Of a stretch of 64,000 nucleotides of DNA, positions 36,105-45,516 are shown piece after piece. The notes under the pieces were generated by a model. The model was not told the origin of the DNA and did no database searches. It saw only the letters and a program-made list of their open reading frames with translations. The DNA is taken from assembly GCA_046350935.1 (NCBI GenBank), contig JAXLZK010000003.1, positions 62,001 to 126,000 on the forward strand, given 5' to 3'. Position numbers and translations under genes: made by a program. Every line of letters begins with the position of its first letter. The first letter of the stretch is position 1. This stretch comes from Nitrobium sp046350935 (GTDB lineage: Bacteria > Nitrospirota > Thermodesulfovibrionia > Thermodesulfovibrionales > Dissulfurispiraceae).

Positions 36105-37211
36105 ATGACCGACGGGAACGGGACAGTGATGATACGGTCGGGCCGCATTCTCATCTACCGGCTCTACGATATCGCCTACGAAATCGATCTTGCGCGGGTT
36201 GAAGAGAAGCTCAAGGAGGCCGCCAAGAGACTCCGGATCGAGAGGAGGCCCTTCAGCAAGGCTTTCGAGTTTACCAACCCTCCCGTGGTCTTCCAGTTGA
36301 CGGACAGGGAGACGGTCATCGCCGGGGAGGAGCTCAGGGTCACTATCTACAGCAGGGCGTACGAGTACGGGGTGGTCAGCATCATCCTGGAACTCCCGAT
36401 CGCCGACATGGAGATCGCCCGCCTCGAAAAGCTGGCGCTGGCCCTGGAGGGGGCGGGGGAGATCGACCGCGAATGCAGGGAGCAGCTCGCCCAGGTGGTC
36501 TCCATCCTGGGCGACTCCCTGGCAGCGCCCGAGATCAGCAGCTTCGAGGAGGACTACACCGTTTTCCTCATTACTTCCCTCTCCCCTGCAATGGACATGA
36601 ACGAGCTCCTCGCCCGGTGCGACATCGCGCGGCTCCTGCTGTACGAGGAGGAGCCCCTGTCGGCCCGCATCCGCGAGGAGCTCATGGCATCGCGGTTCTC
36701 CTATCACCCGAATGACGGGGTGGTGCTGAACTGGGACAACGCCCTTATCGTGGAGCCTTCGGGGAGCATGGACATCCCGGACATCCTCGAATTCGCCAAC
36801 GCCCAGTTCCTCGAACTGCGGTATTACGACCACATTGTGGACAGGGAGCTGTATCGCATCTACGAGAGCATCTCTGCGAAGGGCGCCCTCTCCATCTGGA
36901 AGATACGTGAATACGAGGCGCTGGCGGCAAAGGTGATGCGGACCGTCGCTGAGCTGACCGATATCACCGAAAAGATCGACAACTCCCTGAAGGTGACCGA
37001 GGATGTCTACTACGCCCGGATCTACATGGCGGCCCTGAAGATCTTCAGGGTGCAGGAATGGGAGGGGAGCATCAAGAGGAAGCTGGACCTGGTGGCGCGG
37101 GTGTATGATATGCTCTACCGCGAGATCGCGAACAAGAGGACAGAGCTGCTCGAAGCCGTTATCGTGCTCCTGATCGTCGTGGAGATCGTGCTGTTCGTCC
37201 TCAGAGGGTGA
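36105..37211 (+). CDS. RMD1/DUF155 (YagE-like) family protein
   Basis: This 368-residue protein ends with the pattern typical of RMD1/YagE: a helical bundle (KLDLVARVYDMLYREIANKRTELLEAVIVLLIV) and one C-terminal membrane helix (VIVLLIVVEIVLFVL). The large N-terminal part is soluble, with no catalytic motif that I can name. Eukaryotic members act at organelle membranes; the bacterial function is unknown. Its stop overlaps the stop of the convergent L,D-transpeptidase by 11 bp, so no terminator separates them. Confidence 0.72.
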   Translation: MTDGNGTVMIRSGRILIYRLYDIAYEIDLARVEEKLKEAAKRLRIERRPFSKAFEFTNPPVVFQLTDRETVIAGEELRVTIYSRAYEYGVVSIILELPIADMEIARLEKLALALEGAGEIDRECREQLAQVVSILGDSLAAPEISSFEEDYTVFLITSLSPAMDMNELLARCDIARLLLYEEEPLSARIREELMASRFSYHPNDGVVLNWDNALIVEPSGSMDIPDILEFANAQFLELRYYDHIVDRELYRIYESISAKGALSIWKIREYEALAAKVMRTVAELTDITEKIDNSLKVTEDVYYARIYMAALKIFRVQEWEGSIKRKLDLVARVYDMLYREIANKRTELLEAVIVLLIVVEIVLFVLRG

Positions 37212-38073
37212 CGTCTTCCGGTATGCCCGTCTTCTCCCTGATGCCCGCCTCCACCTTCTTCCAGTCCACCCGGTACGCCGCCCCGGCTCTTTCGATGAGC
37301 CGTCTCGCTTCCCCGTCGAGGTCCACGCCTTTTCGATAAATATCGCGGTGGACCTCGAGGTAGTACCTCCCTTTTTCCGAGACGGCGAACTTCACCGGCA
37401 TATAGATGATTTCGCCGGGAGTGGCTGCATCCACCTCGCTGAAAAGCTTTTCCATATGATCGGGAAGCACCCGGATGCATCCGTGGCTCCTGAACTGGTA
37501 GACGGAGGAGGGCCAGATGGTTTCGTGGATCTCGATTCCGCTGAGGGAGGTCCGTATGATATACCTTCCCAGCGGGTTGTCCGGGCCGGGAGGGACGACC
37601 TTCTCCACCGGCTTTCCTTCCCTGACCATCTCCCGCTGAATGGACCGAGGCACGAACCATTTGGGGTTCTTCTGTTTATTCCTGACTTCAAAAAGGCCTT
37701 CCGGGGTGCGCCAGTCCGTCGTGTCCGCTGCTGCCGGCATGCCGAGACCCACCGGGAAAGCCATCGCCAGCTGTCCGTTCCTGAAGAAATAGAGCATCCT
37801 GTCGGGGATATTGATGAGGATCCCCTTCTCCCTGACCTTCGGAATGATCTTTTTCGTGTTCACCCGGAGCGTTTGTCCGATCCGGAGGCTCCCCTTCGCG
37901 TCGAGACGGTTTGCTTCCACGATAAGCGACCACTTCACCCCGAGCTTCGCTCCGATCCCCTCGATCGTGTCGCCTTTGACGACACGGTACACGGTGGTGT
38001 CCCCCACGAGACCGGCATGGCAAACGGGCGGCAGGAAAGCGAGGAGAGCGAGCGCGACCAGCATCCGTATCAT
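37201..38073 (-). CDS. LysM L,D-transpeptidase (YkuD family)
   Basis: This 290-residue exported enzyme has a signal peptide (MIRMLVALALLAFLPPVCHA), a LysM peptidoglycan-binding domain (YRVVKGDTIEGIGAKLGVKW...RIGQTL) and a YkuD catalytic domain with HETIWPSS and the active-site SHGCIRV cysteine. It should form 3-3 peptidoglycan crosslinks or attach proteins to the wall, as in ErfK/YbiS enzymes. GAGGAT precedes the ATG. Confidence 0.92.
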   Translation of the reverse strand: MIRMLVALALLAFLPPVCHAGLVGDTTVYRVVKGDTIEGIGAKLGVKWSLIVEANRLDAKGSLRIGQTLRVNTKKIIPKVREKGILINIPDRMLYFFRNGQLAMAFPVGLGMPAAADTTDWRTPEGLFEVRNKQKNPKWFVPRSIQREMVREGKPVEKVVPPGPDNPLGRYIIRTSLSGIEIHETIWPSSVYQFRSHGCIRVLPDHMEKLFSEVDAATPGEIIYMPVKFAVSEKGRYYLEVHRDIYRKGVDLDGEARRLIERAGAAYRVDWKKVEAGIREKTGIPEDVTL

Positions 38074-38215
38074 GAACCGTATCCTCTATAAAGTGAGTAG
38101 TTGGCTGCGCAGGCAGGGTATTTCTACTGCGAGCGGCTGCACAGCCTGGAACGCTGCAGACTCCTATGATAAAATAATTGGAGGGAAAAATAAATCCGAA
38201 ACCCGGAGGGCATGC

Positions 38216-39871
38216 ATGGCGATGACGGACACATTCAGGGACGCCGCATCTTGCTGGAAAGTCATACTGTCGGACGTGGAAAAGAACAGGGGGCTTCTGT
38301 CCGAAATCGAACGGTTCGCCCGGGAAAACACGGCGCCCTCTCCCGTGGTGTTCGGCACCTCCGGCTGGCGCGGCGAAATAGGGACCGATTACACCTTCAA
38401 TACCGTGCGGATCGTCACCGAGGCCCTCATCGAGATATTCAGAAGCAACAACGGCGCACTCCTCAGGGAAATAGGGGCGGGGGACTTCGCCGAGATCAGG
38501 AGGCGCGGCGTCATCGTGGGGCACGACAACCGCTTTCTGGGCCGTGAGTTCGCCATGGAAGTCATCGGACGGCTCCAGCGGGCCGGCATCGGGACATGGT
38601 ACGCAGGCGAGGCCACGACGCCGGAATTCTCCGCCGGCATCGAGATGTCCGGCGCCGCCTGCTCCATCAACCTCACTCCCTCTCATAACCCCGCGAATTA
38701 CGCGGGGTTCAAGTTCAACCCTGCGGACGGAGGACCCGCGGGAACCGGGATCACCTCGAAAATCGAAGAGATCGCCAACAGGATGATGGAGGAGGCCCTG
38801 GTCCTCGAGCCTGTACTGCCCGGCGGCGGGCCGGGGAGCGGGGCCGAAGAAGGGAAAAAAATCGATCTGCTCCAGACGTACCTGCACTTCATAAGAGAGC
38901 GGGGGACGGTGGACCTGGACAGGGTGCGGGATTTTATCGACCGGGAGGAGTGCCTTGTCTGTGTGGATAATGTCCATGGGGCGACGCGGGGGAGGGTGGA
39001 GCGCCTCGTCGGCGCCGCCGGAAAGGTCGTCTATCTGAGGACGGCGGACGACTACCTCTTCGGCGGCAGGGCGCCCGAACCGTCTGAAAAGAACATGGAG
39101 GGAGTGGAAAAGGTGCTGAAGGGGAGCTCCGCCCGCTTCAAGCTCGGCGTCATCATGGACCCCGACGGGGACCGCATACGCTACAGCGATGGGACCATGC
39201 AGATCCCGATGAACTATTTCGGAGCCATGGCCCTGCATTTCCTCCATGTATACAAGAAGTTCCCCGGAGTGGCGGCAAAGTCGGTGGGTACGAGCAACCT
39301 CGTGAACGCTATCGCGGAAAAGCTCGGCGTGCCGGTCAGGGAGACGCGGGTCGGCTTCAAGAACTTCAGGCCCTACCTGCTCCGGACCTCCCCGGAGCGG
39401 GCCATTGTCGCCTTCGAGGAGTCGGACGGCATCTCCGGATATAACAACACGCTCGAAAAAGACGCTCTTTTCGGGTTTCTCCTTGCCGTCGAGATGATGG
39501 CGGTAACCGGAAAGAACCTGGGCGCCTACCTCTATTCCCTCATGGATGAATACGGACACTACTACCCAGACCGCTCCGGCATCGCGGTGGACCGCTCCCT
39601 CGTGGGAGAGCCCCTCGTCGAGAAGCTCTCGGTGGTACAGGAGCGGTATCCGAAGGGGACGGTGACCGAGATCGGGGGCAGGAAGAGAACGGTGAAGGAC
39701 CTGATCACCGTCGATGGCACGAAAGTGGTCTTCGACGACGGCTCGTGGCTCATGATACGGCCCTCGGGTACGGAGCCGAAGGTGCGTTTCTATATCGAGG
39801 CCCGGACGGAAGAGGGGAAGAAGGAGATCTTCGAGGCGGCGGAGAGGATAACGCGGGAAGCGCTCCGCTAG
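38216..39871 (+). CDS. Phosphohexomutase (phosphoglucomutase/phosphomannomutase family)
   Basis: This 551-residue alpha-D-phosphohexomutase has FGTSGWRGEIG at the N-terminus, the phosphoserine loop LTPSHNPANYAG, metal-binding DPDGDRIR, the sugar-specificity loop FEESDGISG and the phosphate-binding RPSGTEPKVRF. The sugar loop favours glucose-type substrates, but mannose or glucosamine phosphate cannot be excluded. GGAGGG lies 6 bp before ATG 38216. It may feed GH57/glycogen and surface polysaccharide metabolism. Confidence 0.9.
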   Translation: MAMTDTFRDAASCWKVILSDVEKNRGLLSEIERFARENTAPSPVVFGTSGWRGEIGTDYTFNTVRIVTEALIEIFRSNNGALLREIGAGDFAEIRRRGVIVGHDNRFLGREFAMEVIGRLQRAGIGTWYAGEATTPEFSAGIEMSGAACSINLTPSHNPANYAGFKFNPADGGPAGTGITSKIEEIANRMMEEALVLEPVLPGGGPGSGAEEGKKIDLLQTYLHFIRERGTVDLDRVRDFIDREECLVCVDNVHGATRGRVERLVGAAGKVVYLRTADDYLFGGRAPEPSEKNMEGVEKVLKGSSARFKLGVIMDPDGDRIRYSDGTMQIPMNYFGAMALHFLHVYKKFPGVAAKSVGTSNLVNAIAEKLGVPVRETRVGFKNFRPYLLRTSPERAIVAFEESDGISGYNNTLEKDALFGFLLAVEMMAVTGKNLGAYLYSLMDEYGHYYPDRSGIAVDRSLVGEPLVEKLSVVQERYPKGTVTEIGGRKRTVKDLITVDGTKVVFDDGSWLMIRPSGTEPKVRFYIEARTEEGKKEIFEAAERITREALR

Positions 39872-39881
39872 CGGAGCTTCC

Positions 39882-40475
39882 CTACATGTCGCGCCTTCCT
39901 TCGAGGGATTTTGCGAGGGTGACCTCGTCGGCGAATTCGATATCGCTCCCGATGGGGAGACCGTAGGCGATGCGCGTGATCCTGATGCCGGAGGGTTTGA
40001 GCAGCTCCGTGAGGTAGCGGGCGGTCATCTCGCCTTTCGTGTTGGGGTTCGTGGCAAGGATGACCTCCTGGACTCCGCCCTCCTGGACCCGTGCCGTCAG
40101 CTCCCGGATCTTCAATCTGTCCGGCGTAATGCCGTCCACCGGAGAGAGCGCCCCGAGCAGGACATGGTACTTCCCGTCGAAGCTCCCCGTCCTCTCTATG
40201 GCGAGGATATTGCTCGGCTCCTCCACCACGCATATCCTGCTCCCGTCCCGCGACGGGGTGCTGCAGATCTCGCACGGATCGGCATCGGTAATGTTGAAAC
40301 AGACCGAGCAGAACTTCGCCTTCTCCTTCACGTCGGCAATGGCGTCGGAGATCCCCTTCGCCTCTTCCCTGGACAGGGTCAGGATGAAGAAGGCGAGTCT
40401 CTGGGCGGTTTTCCTGCCGATCCCAGGCAGTTTTGTAAGCTGGGTAATAAGATTCTCGACTATATTCTGTGTCAT
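39882..40475 (-). CDS. recR: Recombination protein RecR
   Basis: This 197-residue RecR acts with RecF/RecO to load RecA at gaps. It has the HhH region LTKLPGIGRKTAQRLAF, the zinc finger CSVCFNITDADPCEIC, a Toprim domain with ICVVEEPSNILAIER and the C-terminal ITRIAYGLPIGSDIEFAD. It is the last gene of the dnaX-ybaB-recR series. Confidence 0.97.
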   Translation of the reverse strand: MTQNIVENLITQLTKLPGIGRKTAQRLAFFILTLSREEAKGISDAIADVKEKAKFCSVCFNITDADPCEICSTPSRDGSRICVVEEPSNILAIERTGSFDGKYHVLLGALSPVDGITPDRLKIRELTARVQEGGVQEVILATNPNTKGEMTARYLTELLKPSGIRITRIAYGLPIGSDIEFADEVTLAKSLEGRRDM

Positions 40476-40542
40476 CGCGGTAACGGGCGGGTGCTCCCTT
40501 CTGCTTCGGCCCTTGCTCCTTTTCTCCGGCTCTCCGAGGCGG

Positions 40543-40887
40543 TTATTTGAAGAGGTTGCCGAGGCCGCCGCCCCCCATCCCCGGTATCTGCAGGCCCATG
40601 GTGAGCTTCGACATCTCTTCGTTTACCATCTGCTGCGCCCTCCGCAGCGCCTCGTTCGCAGCCGCGAGAATGAGGTCCTGAAGCATGTCCACATCGTCGG
40701 GGTTGACCACGTCCTTCTCTATTTTCACGGAGATCAGCTCTCCTCCTCCGTTTGCGACAACGGTTACCATCCCGCCTCCGGCAGTCGCCTCGACCGTCTT
40801 GGTGCGGGCTTCTTCCTGCATCTTCTGCATCTGCTCTTGCAGTTTCTGGGCCTGGCGCATCATGTCTCCCAGCATTTTCTTAGACAT
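40543..40887 (-). CDS. ybaB: YbaB/EbfC nucleoid-associated protein
   Basis: This 114-residue protein has the family pattern MMRQAQKLQEQMQKMQEEART and GGGMVTVVANGGGELISVKI, ending in a helical tail. It binds DNA as a dimer. Its start overlaps the dnaX stop by 8 bp behind a GGAGG site, so the two are translationally coupled; recR follows 67 bp downstream. Confidence 0.95.
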   Translation of the reverse strand: MSKKMLGDMMRQAQKLQEQMQKMQEEARTKTVEATAGGGMVTVVANGGGELISVKIEKDVVNPDDVDMLQDLILAAANEALRRAQQMVNEEMSKLTMGLQIPGMGGGGLGNLFK

Positions 40888-42604
40888 TTTCTCCTCCTTT
40901 TTTGACGGGTATGATATCCACGATCCGGCCTTCGAACAGTTCGAGGGCCTCCCTGACGACGGGGTTCTGCATGACCTTGTCTTTCAGGTCCTTTCTGCTC
41001 GCGGTGGGGGTCTGCGCAGTCCCTATGCTGATGTCCACGGTTTTGCCGCAGAGCTCTTCGAGAGTCCTGGCGACCGTCGGAAGGCTCTCCCGCACGGAAT
41101 CGGCATGCACCGAAAATCCTCCGTTGAAGGTGAGGGTGATTTCGGTCCCCTCCGCGGAAAATACCGCTTCCCGCAGCTTGCTCGCAAGGGGGTGATTGGT
41201 TTCGTCGATCCTCTCGATAGCGCTGCTCCATACCGCGGAGGAAAGCGGCAGGTCGCCGGTGTGCCCCGGTGCGGGAGGTGCGGGCGCCCCTTCAGGAGAG
41301 GCTTCCTCTCTTCCGGGGGGCGGATCTCCGGTCTCTTTTCGTTTTTCGCTGCGTTGTCCTTTTTTCTCCGCACCCTCCTGTGGGGAGGCCCCTCCGCCGG
41401 GACTCTTCAGGACCGGGGGAGCCGTCTGCGCCATAGGGATTCCCGGACGGGTCCCCTGCTGCCCGCTTCTGTCCTCTGCTCCCCCGAGCGCCCGGAGCGC
41501 CTCGTCAATGGCCGTGAAACGGCTCAGGAGACTCAGGCGGATAAGGGTCATCTCCAGAGCGATCCGCGGGTAGAAAGCGCTCCTGATGCCCGGCTCCGCC
41601 TTGATCAGTTCGGAAAGGAGGAGCGCCATATGCTCCTCGGACGTCTGCTCCTTCAGGGAGGCGATCGCCCGCGACTCCTCTTCGCTTACGTCCATCGTCT
41701 CTTCCATCCCGCCGGCGATTTTCGCGACGAGGAGGTTCCTGACGAACTGCAGCAGGTCCCGGGTGAAGCTCTTCAGGTCGGTTCCCGTAGTGGTGAGCTC
41801 GGCGATGAGAGAAATGATTTCCTTGCGGTTGCCGCCGACCACCGCCCCGGTGATCCGCGCCATGGTCTCCACGTCGGTAATGCCGAGAAGGTCCTTGACG
41901 TCCGCCGCGGAAATCGTATCGGAGAAGGAGGTCACCTGGTCGAGGATGGTAAGGGAGTCCCTCATGCTGCCGTCGGCCGCGCGGGCGACGATATCCAGGG
42001 CGGCAGGCGCTATGGAGAGCCCCTCCGCCTCGGAGATGGATTTCAGCCTCTCCTTTATTTTCTGGACGGCAATGCGGGTGAAGGGGAGATGCTGGCACCG
42101 GGAAAGCACAGTGGGCGGTATCTTCTTCGGCTCAGTGGTGGCGAGCACGAAGACCACATGGGGAGGAGGCTCTTCCAGGGTCTTCAAAAGGGCGTTGAAA
42201 GCGGAGGCGGAGAGCATATGCGCCTCGTCGATAATGTACACCTTGTACCGGGCGCCGGAAGGGGCATAGCGGACCCGCTCCCTGAGGTCCCTGATATTGT
42301 CAACTCCCGTGTTGGAGGCCCCGTCGATTTCAGAGACGTCCACGGAGGCGCCGCCGGCAACCTCCAGACAGGAAGGGCACTGCCCGCAGGGATCGGGCGT
42401 CGGTCCGTTCACGCAGTTGAGGGCTTTTGCGAGGATCCTCGCCGTGGTGGTCTTCCCGACGCCGCGGGGGCCGGAAAAGATATAGGCGTGGGCCACTTTC
42501 CGGGAAGTGAGGGCGTTCTTCAGAATGCGCGCCACATGCTCCTGTCCCGTCAGGTCGTCGAGGGTCTGCGGTCTCCACTTTCTCGCTAAAACAAGGTATG
42601 CCAT
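40880..42604 (-). CDS. dnaX: DNA polymerase III subunits gamma/tau
   Basis: This 574-residue clamp-loader ATPase has Walker A GPRGVGKTTTARILAKALNC, the zinc module DPCGQCPSCLEV, Walker B VYIIDEAHMLS, sensor ATTEPKKIPPTVLSRCQ and domain III, then a proline/glutamate-rich linker (about residues 385-455) and a C-terminal tau-like region. No obvious slippery A-run for programmed frameshifting was noticed. Confidence 0.97.
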   Translation of the reverse strand: MAYLVLARKWRPQTLDDLTGQEHVARILKNALTSRKVAHAYIFSGPRGVGKTTTARILAKALNCVNGPTPDPCGQCPSCLEVAGGASVDVSEIDGASNTGVDNIRDLRERVRYAPSGARYKVYIIDEAHMLSASAFNALLKTLEEPPPHVVFVLATTEPKKIPPTVLSRCQHLPFTRIAVQKIKERLKSISEAEGLSIAPAALDIVARAADGSMRDSLTILDQVTSFSDTISAADVKDLLGITDVETMARITGAVVGGNRKEIISLIAELTTTGTDLKSFTRDLLQFVRNLLVAKIAGGMEETMDVSEEESRAIASLKEQTSEEHMALLLSELIKAEPGIRSAFYPRIALEMTLIRLSLLSRFTAIDEALRALGGAEDRSGQQGTRPGIPMAQTAPPVLKSPGGGASPQEGAEKKGQRSEKRKETGDPPPGREEASPEGAPAPPAPGHTGDLPLSSAVWSSAIERIDETNHPLASKLREAVFSAEGTEITLTFNGGFSVHADSVRESLPTVARTLEELCGKTVDISIGTAQTPTASRKDLKDKVMQNPVVREALELFEGRIVDIIPVKKGGENV

Positions 42605-42793
42605 AACTCCTCATCGCGTGAATGGCCCCCCTTCCACAGCGGATCCATGATCGTCCGTAGAGGAGGGGAGCTTTCCGGCTATGGAGGTGAGGCGGTCCTG
42701 TTTTTCCTCAGCCGGCGGCCGGCCTGCCCGGCGTCACGCCCATTGACCGGCGGTGCGGGCAATGAGCATCAGCCGTGAACAAGGTAGTAATAT
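42605..42793. other. Gap between SRP RNA and dnaX
   Basis: 189 bp without a gene. It is GC-rich and holds no recognised promoter or terminator; it probably is the processed spacer between the stable RNAs and dnaX. Confidence 0.6.
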
Positions 42794-42890
42794 GGGACCG
42801 GCTTGCTGCGGCACCCAGACGAAGCGCTTACCGTTGCTTCCTTCCGGACCTGGCGGAGTTTACACCGGCCTGCTGCGCAGGGCCAGCCCC
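42794..42890 (-). ncRNA. ffs: Signal recognition particle RNA (small, 4.5S-type)
   Basis: The minus strand contains the universally conserved domain IV loop, GCCAGGTCCGGAAGGAAGCA (its core maps to 42835-42850 on the plus strand). Flanking segments GGGGCTGGC (5' side) and GCCGGTCCC (3' side) pair to close a rod of about 97 nt. It binds Ffh for co-translational membrane targeting. The boundaries are estimated from the closing helix. Confidence 0.92.
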
Positions 42891-42907
42891 CGGCTGAGGA
42901 AAAACAT

Positions 42908-42998
<91 letters not shown>

Positions 42999-43236
42999 AA
43001 CTGGTGTTGATCTTGTCCGTTTCGTATGGTACTGTGGTATCTATTGCGATACCGGTGAACGAATCGTTTCAACGTTCCGACGGGACTGACCGTTGTCCGC
43101 TGCTTTCTTATTCCGTCAAACGGGCCGTATGGCCGGAACTCCGGATGAAAGGGAAAAGGGACCGGCACCATCGGAACTCTTTATTGTAAGATTTTATACC
43201 GAAAAAATCCAGTGGGCAGTAAAGGCCGGGCTGTGG

Positions 43237-43242
43237 TATACT
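43237..43242 (+). promoter_or_regulatory. Possible extended -10 element
   Basis: TGGTATACT (TGn plus TATACT at 43237-43242) lies about 58 bp before the ATG at 43300; no -35 box is evident at the usual distance. Confidence 0.35.
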
Positions 43243-43299
43243 TTCAAGGTCTTGCGGGCTTCTTTCCTGGTCCGGATGTTTATAGTAAGGAGTGAAAGA

Positions 43300-44078
43300 A
43301 TGAGAGTAAAAGCTTTTACAGCAGCAGTGGTAATGGTGGCGGCATCGATGGTAGGCCTCTACTACCACGTAACGGAGAAGGACACAAAGAAAGTTATTAT
43401 AAAACAAGAAATAAGGAGTTCTGCAGCGTTGCTGGAGCCCCCGGCTGAAAAAGAGTCCTCTTCGACCCAGCCGGTGTATCAGTTCAGTGCTGCAGCCCCT
43501 TCCTCCGTCGGGCCGGCTGATGTTTCCGCCCTGATCTCCCGCTATCTTCCGGGAAAGCAGGACGGCTTCGAGACGCGTCTCAAGCTGAGCGAGGCGCTCT
43601 ATGAGAATAACTATGTTCCCGATGCTCGGGGAATCTTCAATTCCCTCAGCGATGCGGACGTATGCGGGCTTATCATCTCGAAAGCCCCGGGAACCCGGTG
43701 CGAGGGAGACATGCGGGCAAAGCTGGGCGAGCTGCTCTATGCCGACGGCTATCTCAAGCTGGCGAAGGATCTCCTGACGGCCCTGGTTTCGGAATCGGCG
43801 GCCCAGATGACGAATGTGGGGATCGATACGTTCAAGACCTTGAGGAGCGCGTACCGCGCTCTCCGGGGAAATGGCGAAATACGAGTCCCTCATCGAGTCC
43901 GTTCCCGAGTCGTACCCGCTGAAGCCCGAAATCCTTGCGGATGCCGCCAATTTCTATGCGGAGGAGGAACAAGGAGAAGGCGAAGAGTATTCTCACAGCC
44001 GCCCTCGACAAGTTTCCGCAGAATATCGCCCTCCATTCCTTCATGGAGAGCCGGTTCGGAGTGGAGTCTGTCCAGTAA
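43300..44078 (+). pseudogene. Exported helical-repeat (TPR-like) hypothetical protein, frameshifted
   Basis: From ATG 43300 (after AAGGAGTG) the frame gives a membrane/signal helix (VKAFTAAVVMVAASMVGLYY), a low-complexity linker and helical repeats (KLSEALYENNYVPDARGIF, KLGELLYADGYLKLAKDLL) that look TPR-like. The frame breaks near 43866 (a G run appears short) and again near 43970; the other frames continue with KYESLIESVPESYPLKPEIL and then KAKSILTAALDKFPQNIAL to a TAA at 44078. The function is unknown. Sequencing error is at least as likely as true decay. Confidence 0.6.
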
Positions 44079-44134
44079 TCGGGGAAAACGTAGTCCTTCA
44101 GGGCGAAGGAGCCTCCCTTTGCCCTTTTTGAAAT

Positions 44135-44732
44135 ATGGCGAGCGGAGAAGAGAAGGCCTGGGAGATACTGGCGACCCTTTCCCTGAAGAGGTGTGCAGGA
44201 ACGCACAGGCAGCCTACGACGAAGGGGCCGGGGCGTATACTCTTGTCTCTTGTGGGATGGAGGTCTGCATGCTCCGCGGGAGAGGAAAATCTGCAGCAGC
44301 GCTCCCGGCGGCGACATGCTCCTGCAGAGATTGGCCTATTTCTTCAAGCTCTCCGCCCTGTGGTATCTCTGCAGCGCTAAAGATATCGCCCTTTCGGGAC
44401 GGTTGGTGAGTCCTGTCAATCTGGGGGGAGGGCAGCTCTATTTCAGGGGGCTCCCACGTGCTCCCCAATGAAAAGGTCGCACAAAAATACGGATCCGACG
44501 CGGCGGGGTTCATCGCCCGGGGCAGAGAGCTCGCCGGCGAGGTGCTGGAGCACGGCGACGCCGCCGTCAGGCTTTTCCGCTGCCGCGGGTACCCGTTGTG
44601 TTGATCCTATGGCTCGAAGACGAGGAGTTTCCGCCCCGGGTGGACCTTCTCCTCGACTCCACCTGCGAGCTGCAGCTTCCCTTGGACATCGTCTGGTCCA
44701 TCGCCATGCTGAGCCTCCTGGTCATGCTCTGA
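44135..44732 (+). pseudogene. DUF3786-like protein, multiply frameshifted
   Basis: Fragments in several frames assemble into a DUF3786-like protein of about 200 residues: start ATG 44135 (MASGEEKAWEILATL), then PEEVCRNAQAAYDEGAGAYTL, LAYFFKLSALWYLCSAKD, SGRLVSPVNLGGGQLYFRG, KVAQKYGSDAAGFIARG and finally VPVVLILWLEDEEFPPRVDLL, with stop TGA at 44730-44732. The pattern (ALP/R-V-P...LW-DEEFPP) is typical of that family, which is common in anaerobes and often near corrinoid or redox proteins. At least four indels interrupt it. Confidence 0.6.
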
Positions 44733-44827
44733 AAAAGCGGCTTCACTACCTTCTTTACTTGTGCTACTATTTGCGACACTGCAGAAGCCTCAGAACGTCT
44801 ACCAATAATGAATGTATTAGGGAATCT

Positions 44828-44895
44828 GTCATTCCGGCTTGTCCGGAATCGTTTCCCCGAAAGGATTCCCGACGCGCTTCGCTTGCGGGAATGAC
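44828..44895. repeat. 68-bp dispersed repeat with GTCATTCC/GGAATGAC ends
   Basis: The unit begins GTCATTCCGGCTTGTCCGGA, contains GGATTCCCGACGCGCTTCGC and ends GCGGGAATGAC, with GTCATTCC and GGAATGAC as terminal inverted repeats. It is a member of a very widespread intergenic palindromic repeat type and is distinct from the GTCATTGCGAG family at 28391. Confidence 0.85.
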
Positions 44896-44997
44896 CGAAG
44901 AAAGATTCACTCCGGGAGCGGCTTTTGTTCATTTTTGTTAGATACCCTAAATCAAAGAAATTACGAGATGAAGTATACTATTGCATAGGTAAATGGT

Positions 44998-45032
44998 AGG
45001 CTATATCCGCACTCTCCGCAGATAGCCTTTTT
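44998..45032 (+). terminator. Rho-independent terminator
   Basis: A stem AGGCTAT/ATAGCCT (44998-45004 and 45022-45028) is followed by a run of T (45028-45032). It would end transcripts from the DUF3786-like gene. Confidence 0.65.
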
Positions 45033-45076
45033 GCTATATGTCGTAGAATACGTAGGAAAGAGGGAGGCACAAAGTC

Positions 45077-45454
45077 ATGCAGATAACCTTAGCTTTTCAC
45101 GAGATAATCTCTTGGATTCTTACTGCAATTTCTTTTGCTCTTTTTATCTATGAGCGAAAAAGAAATAATCTGATCCCCTTCTATATGAATCTTCAGGGGC
45201 TGCTGAAAACTTGTCATGCAAAAGCTGTTTTTTATTGGCAAGTAGCAAATCACTGCAAGGAGACATTTCATGATGACAGTAAGACTAATATAATAATGTG
45301 GCAATCTGTAAGCACCGATTTTGAGGCATTGAAGCAAACTGTCATGGGTATAATGAAGGCAGTAGAACCCAATAGGGACATGCCCTTTAACGACAGAGAT
45401 TATACATTAGTGAAAGCTCCTGAGTTAAGCAAAAAAGAAGATATAAGTTCATAA
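45077..45454 (+). CDS. Hypothetical protein, AT-rich, one membrane helix
   Basis: This 125-residue protein has an N-terminal hydrophobic segment (IISWILTAISFALFIYE) followed by a soluble helical part with HAKAVFYWQVANHCKETF. I do not recognise it. Its codon use is visibly more AT-rich than the neighbouring genes, which suggests recent acquisition together with the next small gene. GAGGGAGG precedes the ATG. Confidence 0.6.
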   Translation: MQITLAFHEIISWILTAISFALFIYERKRNNLIPFYMNLQGLLKTCHAKAVFYWQVANHCKETFHDDSKTNIIMWQSVSTDFEALKQTVMGIMKAVEPNRDMPFNDRDYTLVKAPELSKKEDISS

Positions 45455-45516
45455 GGGGTCTCTGTACAGAACATAGTGTCCCTGAGACACCACTGTCGTT
45501 GTAAAAGAATAAAACG

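Larger units (their letters stand above)
44733..45076. other. 344-bp intergenic region with dispersed repeat and terminator
   Basis: There is no supported gene. It contains a palindromic dispersed repeat (44828-44895) and a plus-strand terminator (44998-45032). Base composition shifts visibly toward AT from about 44930 onward. Confidence 0.8.

Noticed and set aside
37688..39559. Minus-strand open frame of 623 codons
   Set aside because: It is antisense to the phosphohexomutase, whose catalytic motifs are complete, and it continues into the L,D-transpeptidase gene in another frame.
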